Source: Desulfobacterales bacterium
GTDB taxonomy: Bacteria; Desulfobacterota; Desulfobacteria; Desulfobacterales; JAFDCJ01
DNA length: 5,624 nucleotides
Direction of reading: 5' to 3'
Assembly (NCBI GenBank): GCA_029939875.1
Contig: JAOZSC010000200.1
Coordinates: 1 to 5,624, forward strand
Shown here: positions 1 to 5,624 of the stretch, one piece after another
How the letters are laid out: every line of letters starts with the position of its first letter
Numbering within the stretch: the stretch's first letter is position 1
Made by a program: the position numbers and the translations under genes
The notes under the pieces: model-generated
Told to the model about the DNA's origin: nothing
The model's database searches: none
What the model saw: the letters and a program-made list of their open reading frames with translations, nothing else

Positions 1-30
1 AAAAGTTCGAAATTAGCGGGTTTTATCGCA

Positions 31-65
31 GAGGGTCCAGGGGTTCAAGGATTCCAGGGTTCAAG
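31..65 (+). repeat. Left arm of imperfect terminal inverted repeat
   Basis: This 35-base arm is an inverted match to 263-297. My hand alignment without gaps gives 28 of 35 identical positions. The arm is itself built from two related units, CCAGGGGTTCAAG (37-49) and CCAGGGTTCAAG (54-65), so it looks like a short tandem repeat of the GGTTCAAGGATTC type. It lies just upstream of the S23-like gene remnant, and the matching arm lies at the remnant's 3' end, so the pair brackets it. If transcribed through, the arms could fold into a long imperfect stem. That they mark the ends of a mobile or spreading unit is inference. Confidence 0.75.
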
Positions 66-67
66 TG

Positions 68-89
68 ACCCGCCAAGAAACAGGCGGGT
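68..89. other. GC-rich hairpin between left repeat and gene relic
   Basis: ACCCGCC (68-74) and GGCGGGT (83-89) form a perfect 7-bp stem around an 8-base A-rich loop. No T-run follows on either strand, so it is not a classical intrinsic terminator. It starts three bases after the left inverted repeat and ends a few bases before the S23-like coding remnant, so it would lie in that gene's 5' leader. Its function is unknown, and it could be part of the element's structure or chance. Confidence 0.5.
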
Positions 90-95
90 AAAGGG

Positions 96-290
96 CCACA
101 AAATTACAAAGGGTTGAAAGTCTGGCATAAGCCATATCAACTTGCAAACACCGATATTGTTAGTCGGTAATTTAGATTTAATTGAAAAATCTTTATGGGA
201 TTGGACATAGCGCAAATCAACAGCGTGTTAAAAGCGCTGATAAAGTCTTTAGAAAACAAACCCTTGAATCCTTGGCCCCTTGAATCCCTG
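96..290 (+). pseudogene. Remnant of S23/IVS four-helix-bundle protein gene
   Basis: One frame reads PQNYKGLKVWHKPYQLA from 96, which resembles the N-terminus of the four-helix-bundle family found in 23S rRNA intervening sequences (typical start LKVWQKAYQLALEIY). The frame is broken by TAA at 168 and TGA at 183. It then reads MGLDIAQINSVLKALIKSLE from 195, which resembles that family's C-terminal helix (EVSRMLxALIKSL). Intact members are about 115-125 residues; here roughly 70-80 central residues are missing, and no ATG precedes the N-terminal block. The two halves share a frame, as expected from an internal deletion. Intact relatives occur inside 23S rRNA insertions and also at free chromosomal sites, and their role is poorly understood. 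Inverted repeats flank this copy. The family call is from memory of the motif, so I hold it with moderate confidence. From ATG 195 the frame stays open to TGA 348, giving a 51-codon ORF that is probably not functional. Confidence 0.65.
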
Positions 291-297
291 AACCCTC
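263..297 (-). repeat. Right arm of imperfect terminal inverted repeat
   Basis: This arm is the reverse-complement partner of 31-65. It contains two tandem units, CCCTTGAATCCTTGG (261-275) and CCCCTTGAATCCCTG (276-290), followed by AACCCTC. The remnant's C-terminal reading frame runs straight into it, giving residues KPLNPWPLESLNP, so the repeat would encode the tail of the protein. The mirror-image arrangement with the left arm gives an element of about 267 bp (31-297). Confidence 0.75.
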
Positions 298-333
298 TTC
301 TCCAACTAAATTGGAGAAGAACCATATTTTTTT
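296..333 (+). terminator. Dyad plus T-tract: possible terminator or operator
   Basis: TCTTCTCCAA (296-305) and TTGGAGAAGA (311-320) are perfectly complementary over 10 bp around the 5-base loop CTAAA. After a 6-base gap comes a run of seven T (327-333). The hairpin and T-run suggest a rho-independent terminator ending transcription from upstream, but the gap is longer than in a good terminator. The same dyad overlaps the -35 region of the candidate ftsH promoter, so an operator role is equally possible. The dyad itself is certain; its role is not. Confidence 0.45.
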
Positions 334-338
334 ACTAT
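311..338 (+). promoter_or_regulatory. Candidate ftsH promoter
   Basis: TTGGAG (311-316) and TACTAT (333-338) are separated by 16 bases and resemble sigma-70 -35 and -10 boxes, with 3/6 and 4/6 matches to consensus. This predicts a start near 345 and a leader of about 40 bases before the ftsH ATG at 387, which is a sensible length. The -35 box is the right half of the 296-320 dyad. The -35 match is poor, so this is only a candidate. Confidence 0.3.
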
Positions 339-386
339 CGCTACAGATGAAACGGCTGGCAGAGGAAATCGGAGGGGAGTAAACAA

Positions 387-2288
387 ATGAAAAAGATGAA
401 AAAAGTGGACTTTCAGTTGGGTCCCAATAACAAGCCAGATATGCATGTCAACAGTCCACCGGAAAAAAAGCTCTGGCAGAAACAGGGACCTTTTTCCATC
501 TGGTATTTTGTGGTCATGTTGATACTGCTTTATTTTTTTCAGACCGCCGTGCAGGTGAAAAACGAGGAGATTCCATACAGCCAGTTTCAACAATATCTGC
601 AGGCCGATCAGATTGATCAGTGTATTATCAAAGAAAAGGTCATCGTCGGGACCCTGAAAATAACAGATAAAAAAACCGACAAGCCGCGCCGGTTCATCAC
701 TGTTCCCTTGCGGGACCCCAGTCTTGCCAATGCCCTTGAAAAACATGGCGTTAAGTACAGTGTGGCGGTGGAAAGCCATTTTTTGGGTAACCTGCTGTTT
801 ACCTGGATTATCCCCTTTGCCGTCATTTTTCTGATCTGGGGTTATCTTGGCCGTAAGATGGGATCGGCGGGGATGAACTTTTTAAATATCGGCAAAAACA
901 AGGCCCACATCCACGCCGACAACCTGCCGAAGGTCACTTTCGAAGACGTTGCCGGTGCCGATGACGCCAAGCAGGAGTTGGGTGAAGTGATCGAATTTTT
1001 GCGCAACCCTGAGCATTTTCAGCGCCTGGGAGGGCGCATGCCCAAAGGGGTTCTGCTGGTGGGCTCGCCGGGCACGGGAAAGACCTTGCTGGCCCGGGCG
1101 GTTTCAGGTGAAGCGGGCGTGGCCTTTTTTAATATCAGCGGCTCGGATTTTATTGAAATGTTCGTGGGGGTCGGTGCCGCCCGGGTGCGGGATCTTTTCA
1201 AGGAGGCCCGGGCCAAGTCACCCTGCATCATATTTATTGACGAACTGGACGCCATTGGCCGCCAGCGAGGCGGCCCCGTGGCGATGGGTGGACATGACGA
1301 ACGGGAGCAGACATTAAACCAGTTGCTGGTAGAAATGGATGGCTTTGATACCGGCAAGGGTATCGTGGTGTTGTCAGCCACCAATCGGCCCGATGTCCTG
1401 GATAAGGCTCTTTTGCGTGCCGGGCGTTTTGACCGGCAGATTGTGGTGGACAAACCGGATTTAACGGGCCGACTGGACATTCTGAAAATCCATACACGCG
1501 ATTTAACACTGGCCCCCGATGTGGACCTTGGAATCGTGGCGCGCCGAACACCGGGCTTTGTGGGGGCTGATCTGGCCAATGTAGCCAATGAAGCGGCAAT
1601 TCTGGGGGCTCGCAAAAACCATGAGGCAATCACCACTGCCGATTTTGAGGCAGCCATCGACCGGGTACTGGCCGGCCCGGAAAAGAAAAGCAGTACCCTG
1701 AGTCCGGAAGAAAAGCACCGGGTGGCCTATCACGAATCCGGCCACACCCTGGTGGCGGAGCTTGTGCCCACCGGCGATCCGGTGCACAAGGTTTCCATTA
1801 TCCCCCGGGGCATCGGGGCTCTTGGCTATACCATGCAGCTGCCAGAAAAAGAAAAATTTTTAGCCACCAAAACAGAACTGTTGGACCAGATTGCCATCCT
1901 GCTGGGCGGCAGGGTTGCCGAGGAAATCGTTTTCAGTGACATTTCCACTGGTGCGCAGAACGATCTGGAGCGATCTTCAGAGCTGGTCCGCAACATGGTC
2001 TGTACTTACGGCATGAGTGAAAAGCTGGGACTACTGACATTTGGCAAAAAAACAGTGTCTCCGTTTCTGGGAAACGAGTACGGGCAGGAAAAAAATTACA
2101 GCGAGGAGACTGCCCGTCAGATTGATGCCGAGGTCAAAGCTGTGGTGGAAAGTAGTTACAAAAGGGTGCACACCCTGTTAACCGAAAACCGCAAGGCACT
2201 GGATGGCCTCGCTGCACGTCTGGAAGAAAAAGAGGTTCTTGACGGCGATGAGGTGGAGGCGATCGTAAAGGAACTTATATCCTCTTGA
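387..2288 (+). CDS. ftsH: ATP-dependent zinc metalloprotease FtsH
   Basis: This is a 633-residue inner-membrane AAA+ protease that extracts and degrades damaged membrane proteins and selected cytosolic regulators as a hexamer. Two membrane segments (about 38-55 and 132-152) flank a small periplasmic domain. The ATPase domain shows Walker A GSPGTGKT (226-233), pore loop MFVGVGA (258-264), Walker [12 protein letters not shown] (281-291), and a second region of homology with arginine fingers in LLRAGRFDR (342-350). The peptidase domain has zinc motif HESGH (449-453) and the third-ligand aspartate in TGAQNDLE (Asp526). All catalytic residues are present, so it should be active. GGAGGGGAG at 371-379, seven bases before ATG 387, supports this start over the in-frame ATG three codons later. 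Three oddities stand out: about 37 residues precede the first membrane segment (E. coli FtsH has only a few), Walker A has Ser in place of the usual second Pro, and the long disordered E. coli C-terminal tail is absent. The gene converges on the phospholipase gene with 28 bp between them. Many deltaproteobacteria carry several ftsH copies, and this may be one paralog. Confidence 0.97.
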   Translation: MKKMKKVDFQLGPNNKPDMHVNSPPEKKLWQKQGPFSIWYFVVMLILLYFFQTAVQVKNEEIPYSQFQQYLQADQIDQCIIKEKVIVGTLKITDKKTDKPRRFITVPLRDPSLANALEKHGVKYSVAVESHFLGNLLFTWIIPFAVIFLIWGYLGRKMGSAGMNFLNIGKNKAHIHADNLPKVTFEDVAGADDAKQELGEVIEFLRNPEHFQRLGGRMPKGVLLVGSPGTGKTLLARAVSGEAGVAFFNISGSDFIEMFVGVGAARVRDLFKEARAKSPCIIFIDELDAIGRQRGGPVAMGGHDEREQTLNQLLVEMDGFDTGKGIVVLSATNRPDVLDKALLRAGRFDRQIVVDKPDLTGRLDILKIHTRDLTLAPDVDLGIVARRTPGFVGADLANVANEAAILGARKNHEAITTADFEAAIDRVLAGPEKKSSTLSPEEKHRVAYHESGHTLVAELVPTGDPVHKVSIIPRGIGALGYTMQLPEKEKFLATKTELLDQIAILLGGRVAEEIVFSDISTGAQNDLERSSELVRNMVCTYGMSEKLGLLTFGKKTVSPFLGNEYGQEKNYSEETARQIDAEVKAVVESSYKRVHTLLTENRKALDGLAARLEEKEVLDGDEVEAIVKELISS

Positions 2289-2316
2289 ATGGAGGTTTTC
2301 AAATTTTAAAGGTGGG

Positions 2317-3252
2317 TTACTTATTTTTTCCCTGCCGTTTTGACGGCCAGTCCAGTATTTTTTTTCGCCGGGCGCGTTTCAGGGCCTTGCGGATTTCATC
2401 CAATTTTGCTGCTGCCGCCTGCTCTCCCCTTTCAATAAAATCGTCATAGTTAAGAAAATCAGTCCAATGAAGATGCTTGACGTCCGGTTCGATGAGGATG
2501 TCGGCCAGCTCCCGGCCCGGTCTGCTGAGATGATACTCCATGATTTCCGCCGTCCGGTTGATGGCATCCACCCCGTCTCCAATTATGGGCTGCTGACTTA
2601 AAAGGCCGCCGACATCCACCCCGATCACCGGTCCGGTTCCGTTCTCTTTGGCCGGACCGGATGGCACGGTATCGATGACGCCGCCATCGACCAGCAGCAT
2701 GTCATTTAAGGCGATCGGCGGCATAAATCCGGGTACCGCACAGCTGGCCATTACCGCCTGAATGGCGGGCCCCTGCTTTAGCACCACCCTGTTTCCCGAA
2801 ATGAGATCCACGGCGGTCACCGCACAGGGAATAGCGGTTTGCGCCAGATCGATTTCACTCAGAAAAGGTTCGATGCACGAGCGGGTATCTTTTTCGGACA
2901 ACAGGGCCTTTCTGACCAGAATCAGGTTTAAAAATACCTCCTTGCCGGCAAAGCGTATCAGCCGGGACAGCAGATCGGACCGATCCTGCTCGTACTGGCG
3001 AACCCTGCCCAGCAGCTTAAAGCCCGGCGCCGAAGTGCTTTCTGTGCCCAGGACTTCCGCCAGCCGGTGGGCATGCACAGTGGCATCCGGGTTGATGGCA
3101 TAGGCGGTGCCCACCAAGGCCCCGATGCTGCTGCCCACAATAAAATCCACTGGGATGCCTTCGCGCTCCAAGACTTTAAGCACCCCGATATGAGCGATTC
3201 CCCGGGCGCCTCCCCCTCCGAGAGCCAGGCTGATGCCAGGTGTCTGGTTCAT
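2317..3252 (-). CDS. Patatin-like phospholipase, RssA family
   Basis: This 311-residue protein is predicted to be a serine lipid acyl hydrolase with a Ser-Asp catalytic dyad. The N-terminal glycine-rich oxyanion loop GGGGARGIAHIG (12-23), nucleophile elbow GSSIG (40-44, Ser42) and DGG motif (189-191, Asp189) are all intact. The ASCAVPGF block (169-176) is also typical of bacterial patatins. I see no signal peptide or membrane segment, so it is probably cytosolic or peripheral on the inner membrane. Its length fits the RssA/YchK-type group, whose natural substrates are largely unknown. The C-terminus is Lys/Arg-rich (about 291-311) and could bind anionic membrane. The ATG at 3252 places the glycine loop at residue 12 as expected, but no good Shine-Dalgarno precedes it; a promoter candidate at 3259-3288 would give a nearly leaderless mRNA. 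The gene diverges from the HTH-EIIA gene and converges on ftsH, so it is probably its own transcription unit. Confidence 0.93.
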   Translation of the reverse strand: MNQTPGISLALGGGGARGIAHIGVLKVLEREGIPVDFIVGSSIGALVGTAYAINPDATVHAHRLAEVLGTESTSAPGFKLLGRVRQYEQDRSDLLSRLIRFAGKEVFLNLILVRKALLSEKDTRSCIEPFLSEIDLAQTAIPCAVTAVDLISGNRVVLKQGPAIQAVMASCAVPGFMPPIALNDMLLVDGGVIDTVPSGPAKENGTGPVIGVDVGGLLSQQPIIGDGVDAINRTAEIMEYHLSRPGRELADILIEPDVKHLHWTDFLNYDDFIERGEQAAAAKLDEIRKALKRARRKKILDWPSKRQGKNK

Positions 3253-3258
3253 GATTGC

Positions 3259-3288
3259 ACATTAGGTGATGACAACCGGCCGTGTCAA
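3259..3288 (-). promoter_or_regulatory. Candidate promoter for patatin gene (leaderless)
   Basis: Reading the minus strand, TTGACA (3288-3283) is a perfect -35 box. After an 18-base spacer comes TAATGT (3264-3259), a 3/6 match to the -10 consensus. Only six bases separate this box from the ATG, so transcription would begin at or next to the start codon. That agrees with the absence of a Shine-Dalgarno. The weak -10 keeps confidence low. Confidence 0.35.
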
Positions 3289-3335
3289 GGCGAATCGATT
3301 TGCTGCATGTCCGGCCAGGACTGCTAATTATTTGC

Positions 3336-3370
3336 TTGACAAAAGGGTCGGCTTTCGCAATGTTTAAAAT
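3336..3370 (+). promoter_or_regulatory. Candidate promoter region for HTH-EIIA gene
   Basis: TTGACA at 3336-3341 is a perfect -35 consensus box on the + strand. The -10 is unclear: the 17-base position (3359-3364) reads AATGTT, and the better-looking TAAAAT (3365-3370) is 23 bases away, which is too far for standard sigma-70. The AT-rich stretch 3363-3378 could assist melting. A start around 3370 would leave a leader of about 50 bases. The location, just upstream of the gene in a divergent intergenic region, supports a promoter here even though the exact -10 is unsettled. Confidence 0.4.
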
Positions 3371-3384
3371 TTTATATGTTTGAT

Positions 3385-3398
3385 TGCCTGGAAAGGCA
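3385..3398 (+). other. Small hairpin in HTH-EIIA leader
   Basis: TGCCT (3385-3389) pairs with AGGCA (3394-3398) around GGAA, which fits the GNRA tetraloop rule. It lies 21 bases before the ATG at 3420, in the presumed 5' leader. The stem is only 5 bp, so it may be chance. It could modestly affect translation of a gene whose Shine-Dalgarno is weak. Confidence 0.25.
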
Positions 3399-3419
3399 CA
3401 AAACCAGGTCTGAAACAGA

Positions 3420-4097
3420 ATGCTGAACCTAGATAACACCTCAAAATTGCTGAGCCTGCCAAAAGCGACCATTCGGCGCTGGATTCGGCAGGGCAAGATT
3501 CCCGTTCATGAGGTAAAAGGGGAGTATTTTTTCGATGAAAAAGAGTTGGAAAAATGGGCGCGAAAGCATAATATTTTTTTGCGCGCAAATCATAGGAAAT
3601 CTCAATCCCGGCCCTCCCACCTCGCAGGCAAACTCTTGGATGCCATGCAGCGTGGAGGTGTGTTTTTTCATGTGACGGGGAAAACCGTTTCCGAGGTGTT
3701 AAGAAAAACGGTTTACCAGACACCGCTGCCGCCGGAGGTGGACAAAGAGTTTCTAGTGGATTTGCTGCTTCAGCGTGAAAAACTTGCCTCCACCGGAATC
3801 GGTGCCGGCGTTGCCATCCCGCATCCCCGTTATCCACTGGAAAAGTTGTTCACCAGTGCGGTTATTACCACCTGCTTTCTTGAAAACCCGGTGGATTTCA
3901 AAGCCATAGACGGTCAGCCGGTGTTCGTATTGTTTATGATGTTAAGTCCCACTACCAAGATGCACTTGCACTATTTATCCCGCTTGAGCTTCTGCTTGCG
4001 CAACCAGGCATTTGCAGCCTTTCTCAGAAAGTGCAGCACACCGGAAACCTTTTTCAAAGAAGTTCAACAGCTGGAAGCCTCCCTGGATGGCGGGTGA
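3420..4097 (+). CDS. HTH-PTS EIIA (PtsN-like) fusion regulator
   Basis: This 225-residue protein has two domains. Residues 2-50 match the excisionase/MerR-type helix-turn-helix pattern (TSKLLSLPKATIRRWIRQGKIP, then a short wing and an ELEKW helix) and should bind DNA. After a basic linker (about 52-70), residues 72-222 form a PTS EIIA fructose/nitrogen-type domain. STGIGAGVAIPHPR carries the likely phosphorylated His135, and HLHYLS (182-187) matches the conserved His-containing segment of PtsN. Family knowledge: EIIA-Ntr takes phosphate from NPr and regulates partners by binding, including K+ systems in E. coli. The retained His suggests real phosphotransfer, and the HTH suggests that phosphorylation state is coupled to DNA binding; that coupling is inference. 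No EIIB or EIIC is nearby, so a regulatory rather than transport role is likely. The start is chosen because the HTH begins immediately; the only Shine-Dalgarno-like bases are AGG at 3406-3408, which is weak. A CLC gene follows 108 bp downstream on the same strand. Confidence 0.9.
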   Translation: MLNLDNTSKLLSLPKATIRRWIRQGKIPVHEVKGEYFFDEKELEKWARKHNIFLRANHRKSQSRPSHLAGKLLDAMQRGGVFFHVTGKTVSEVLRKTVYQTPLPPEVDKEFLVDLLLQREKLASTGIGAGVAIPHPRYPLEKLFTSAVITTCFLENPVDFKAIDGQPVFVLFMMLSPTTKMHLHYLSRLSFCLRNQAFAAFLRKCSTPETFFKEVQQLEASLDGG

Positions 4098-4205
4098 GGC
4101 CGGCGGCTCTGACTTGTCCCTGTTCCCGACAGTTTCTTGACTTGATTATTAATCCGGCCAGTCCTTTAAAGGTGATCGGCCATCGGCGGCCCATTTTTAT
4201 TTCCC

Positions 4206-5624
4206 ATGCACCGGTTTTTTCTTCGAATTCATGAGCGTTTGCAGCTTATCATTATCGCTTCCATCGTGGGGTTGTGCGGAGCGGTGGGGTCAGTGGCCCT
4301 GAACCGCTCCCTGGCAGCCGTTTTTGAATGGCTGCACGCCTGGCGCGGCAACTGGCATGGTTTCGTTTTTCCGGCCGTGGGAGCCGCCCTTTCCTCGATT
4401 TTTTTAAACCAGATTGCCAGAGACGGGGGCGGCCACGGCGTGCCCGAAGTTATTTACAGCATCTCCCAGCGTGGCGGGCTGTTAAGGTTTCGCAGCAGTT
4501 TTTCACGCCTGATCGCGTGTCTGCTGACCATTGCCAGCGGCGGTTCAGCCGGCCCGGAGGCCCCGGTGGTGATCAGCGGGGCGAGTATCGGCTCCAACAT
4601 CGGCACCTATTTTCGGTTAAAGGATCGTCAGCGGGTGATTGTTGTGGGATGCGGCGCGGCGGCGGCCATTGCTTCGATATTCAATGCACCGGTAACGGGA
4701 ATCGTTTTTACCCTTGAGGCCATTCTCGGAGAGTGGACGGCGGTTAATTTAATTCCGGTGGCCATCGCCTCGGTGGTCGGCACGGAAGTCAGCCGACTTT
4801 TGCAGGGCAACCAGATTCCGTTTCAGTACCAGGCCGCTGGGATTTCACCGTGGAATCTGGTTGCGTGCCTGGGACTGGCGACGCTGACCGCTATGGGCTC
4901 TGTGGCGCTGATACGCATGCTCCGATTTATCCATGGACGCTCCCAAAAGATGATTCCGTTTACCTGGGTCTCAGCCGCCGCGGGGGGAATACTGGTGGGG
5001 GTGATCGGCCTGGGATTCCCGTCCGTGCTGGGCGAGGGCTATGACGTTATCCGTTCCATCATCGCGGAAAACTATTCCGCCAGCCTGCTGGTTCTGGGTT
5101 TGACCGCCCTGACAAAGATTCTTGCCACGTCTCTGACCATCGGCAGCGGGGGGTCGGGAGGGCTTTTTGCCCCCTGTCTGGTGATCGGCAGCTTTACCGG
5201 CCAGTTTTATCAAAGAGCGCTTGTCGCCGCCCTGCCGTCAGTTCCCTGGGCCGGCGGCGGCTATTTCGCACTGCTGGGGATGGCGGGCGTCATCAGCGGC
5301 GTCTTGCAGGCGCCCATGACCGGGGTTTTCCTGGTGGCTGAAATCACCGGCAGCTATCACTTTTTAATTTCCGTGGTCCTGGTGGCGGTCATCAGTGTGA
5401 CGGTCAGCCATTTTTTTGAACCGGTTTCAGTCTACCATCAGGAGCTGGTTTCCCGGGGCGAACTGATAAAACCCCGGACCGATCGGCAGATATTGTCCCA
5501 TTTGAATGTGCTGGAACTGCTGGAAAAAGACTGCCAGACCATTCACCCGGAGATGCAGTTAAAAGACCTGGTGTCCATGGTACAATATTCGCACCGCAAT
5601 TATTTTCCGGTGGAGGATTCCCAA
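4206..5624 (+). CDS. CLC-family chloride channel/transporter, 3' truncated
   Basis: The frame is open from ATG 4206 to the last base (473 codons), so the 3' end lies outside the window. It is a polytopic inner-membrane protein with the CLC signatures in order: GHGVPE (76-81, in place of GSGIPE), GPEAP (116-120, in place of GREGP, with Glu118 as the outer gating glutamate), NAPVTGIVFTLEA (160-172), GSGGSGGLFAP (313-323, Phe321), and SVYHQEL (408-414, with Tyr410 matching the anion-coordinating tyrosine). From about residue 430 a cytosolic region begins that reads like the first part of a CBS domain (TIHPEMQLKDLVSMVQ, then NYFPVED). Ser107 of E. coli ClcA corresponds to His77, and its inner proton glutamate Glu203 to Ala172, so transport mode (channel or H+ exchange) cannot be assumed. 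The upstream frame is open only to 4176, and ATG 4206 is the first Met; its Shine-Dalgarno is poor, so translation may depend on the upstream gene or a non-canonical site. The gap 4098-4205 shows no convincing terminator, which allows co-transcription with the EIIA-fusion gene. Confidence 0.95.
   Translation, partial: MHRFFLRIHERLQLIIIASIVGLCGAVGSVALNRSLAAVFEWLHAWRGNWHGFVFPAVGAALSSIFLNQIARDGGGHGVPEVIYSISQRGGLLRFRSSFSRLIACLLTIASGGSAGPEAPVVISGASIGSNIGTYFRLKDRQRVIVVGCGAAAAIASIFNAPVTGIVFTLEAILGEWTAVNLIPVAIASVVGTEVSRLLQGNQIPFQYQAAGISPWNLVACLGLATLTAMGSVALIRMLRFIHGRSQKMIPFTWVSAAAGGILVGVIGLGFPSVLGEGYDVIRSIIAENYSASLLVLGLTALTKILATSLTIGSGGSGGLFAPCLVIGSFTGQFYQRALVAALPSVPWAGGGYFALLGMAGVISGVLQAPMTGVFLVAEITGSYHFLISVVLVAVISVTVSHFFEPVSVYHQELVSRGELIKPRTDRQILSHLNVLELLEKDCQTIHPEMQLKDLVSMVQYSHRNYFPVEDSQ

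Noticed and set aside
24..341. TATCGC appears at 24-29, next to the left repeat arm, and again at 336-341, as if it were a target-site duplication.
   Set aside because: The right copy lies 38 bases beyond the right arm, the match is only 6 bases, and no other flank similarity supports it. Chance is likely.
1019..1657. Long open frame on the minus strand inside ftsH (212 codons).
   Set aside because: It lies entirely within a gene whose protein motifs are certain, and its Arg/Ser/Pro-rich translation has no recognisable domain. It is a shadow of the GC-rich ftsH codons.
2281..2299. CCTC/GAGG hairpin with following TTTT at the end of ftsH, a possible terminator between the convergent genes.
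   Set aside because: The stem is only 4 bp and overlaps the stop codon, too weak to call. I see no terminator in the 28-bp gap.
3376..3426. A 16-codon upstream ORF (MFDCLERHKTRSETEC) overlapping the HTH-EIIA start, a possible leader peptide.
   Set aside because: It has no ribosome binding site, no run of regulatory codons and no attenuator-like structure. ORFs this short arise by chance.
3364..3837. Minus-strand open frame of 157 codons opposite the HTH-EIIA gene.
   Set aside because: It has no recognisable motif, and the opposite strand encodes clear HTH and EIIA domains.
4137..4170. TTGACT at 4137-4142 as a -35 box for the CLC gene.
   Set aside because: No acceptable -10 box occurs 16-18 bases downstream (AGTCCT at 17), and TTTAAA is 22 bases away.
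4178..4202. GGCC-ATCGGC-GGCC hairpin followed by an AT-rich stretch between the EIIA and CLC genes, a possible terminator.
   Set aside because: The 4-bp stem is made of a self-complementary tetramer and the T-run is interrupted. This does not support termination.

Overview
The window looks like ordinary chromosome of a Gram-negative bacterium, most likely an anaerobic member of the Desulfobacterota (Desulfobacterales-like). This rests on moderate GC, strong GGAG-type ribosome binding at ftsH, a helix-turn-helix/EIIA fusion of a kind I associate with deltaproteobacteria, and a small repeat-flanked relic of a 23S-rRNA-intervening-sequence (S23, four-helix-bundle) protein gene. The taxonomic call is inference, because no rRNA or clade-specific marker is present.

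Layout. Positions 1-386 hold no intact gene. They contain two imperfect inverted repeats (31-65 and 263-297) that bracket a decayed S23-type gene whose N-terminal and C-terminal segments survive in one frame but whose middle is missing. A 10-bp dyad (296-320) and a T-tract follow, and these overlap a plausible promoter for the next gene. From 387 to 2288 (+) is a complete ftsH, the membrane-bound AAA+ zinc protease. It converges, across a 28-bp gap, on a patatin/RssA-type serine phospholipase gene (2317-3252, -). A 167-bp divergent intergenic region (3253-3419) then carries -35-like boxes for both directions. The + strand continues with a 225-residue protein fusing an excisionase/MerR-type DNA-binding domain to a PTS EIIA (PtsN-like) domain (3420-4097). 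After 108 bp comes a CLC-family anion channel or transporter (4206 to the window end), cut off inside its C-terminal CBS region.

How the genes may work together. FtsH (membrane protein turnover) and the patatin-like hydrolase (lipid hydrolysis) are both envelope-related, but they are convergent and need not be co-regulated. The HTH-EIIA and CLC genes are co-directional and could be co-transcribed. Because EIIA-Ntr proteins are known to control ion transport (TrkA and KdpD in E. coli), the pair may be a small ion-homeostasis module in which a phosphorylatable sensor with its own DNA-binding domain acts near an anion transporter gene. This link is inferred from adjacency only.

The items most worth a second look are the S23-type relic with terminal inverted repeats, the HTH-EIIA/CLC pair, and the unusual selectivity-filter and proton-pathway residues of the CLC protein. 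I found no tRNA, rRNA, CRISPR array or insertion-sequence transposase.
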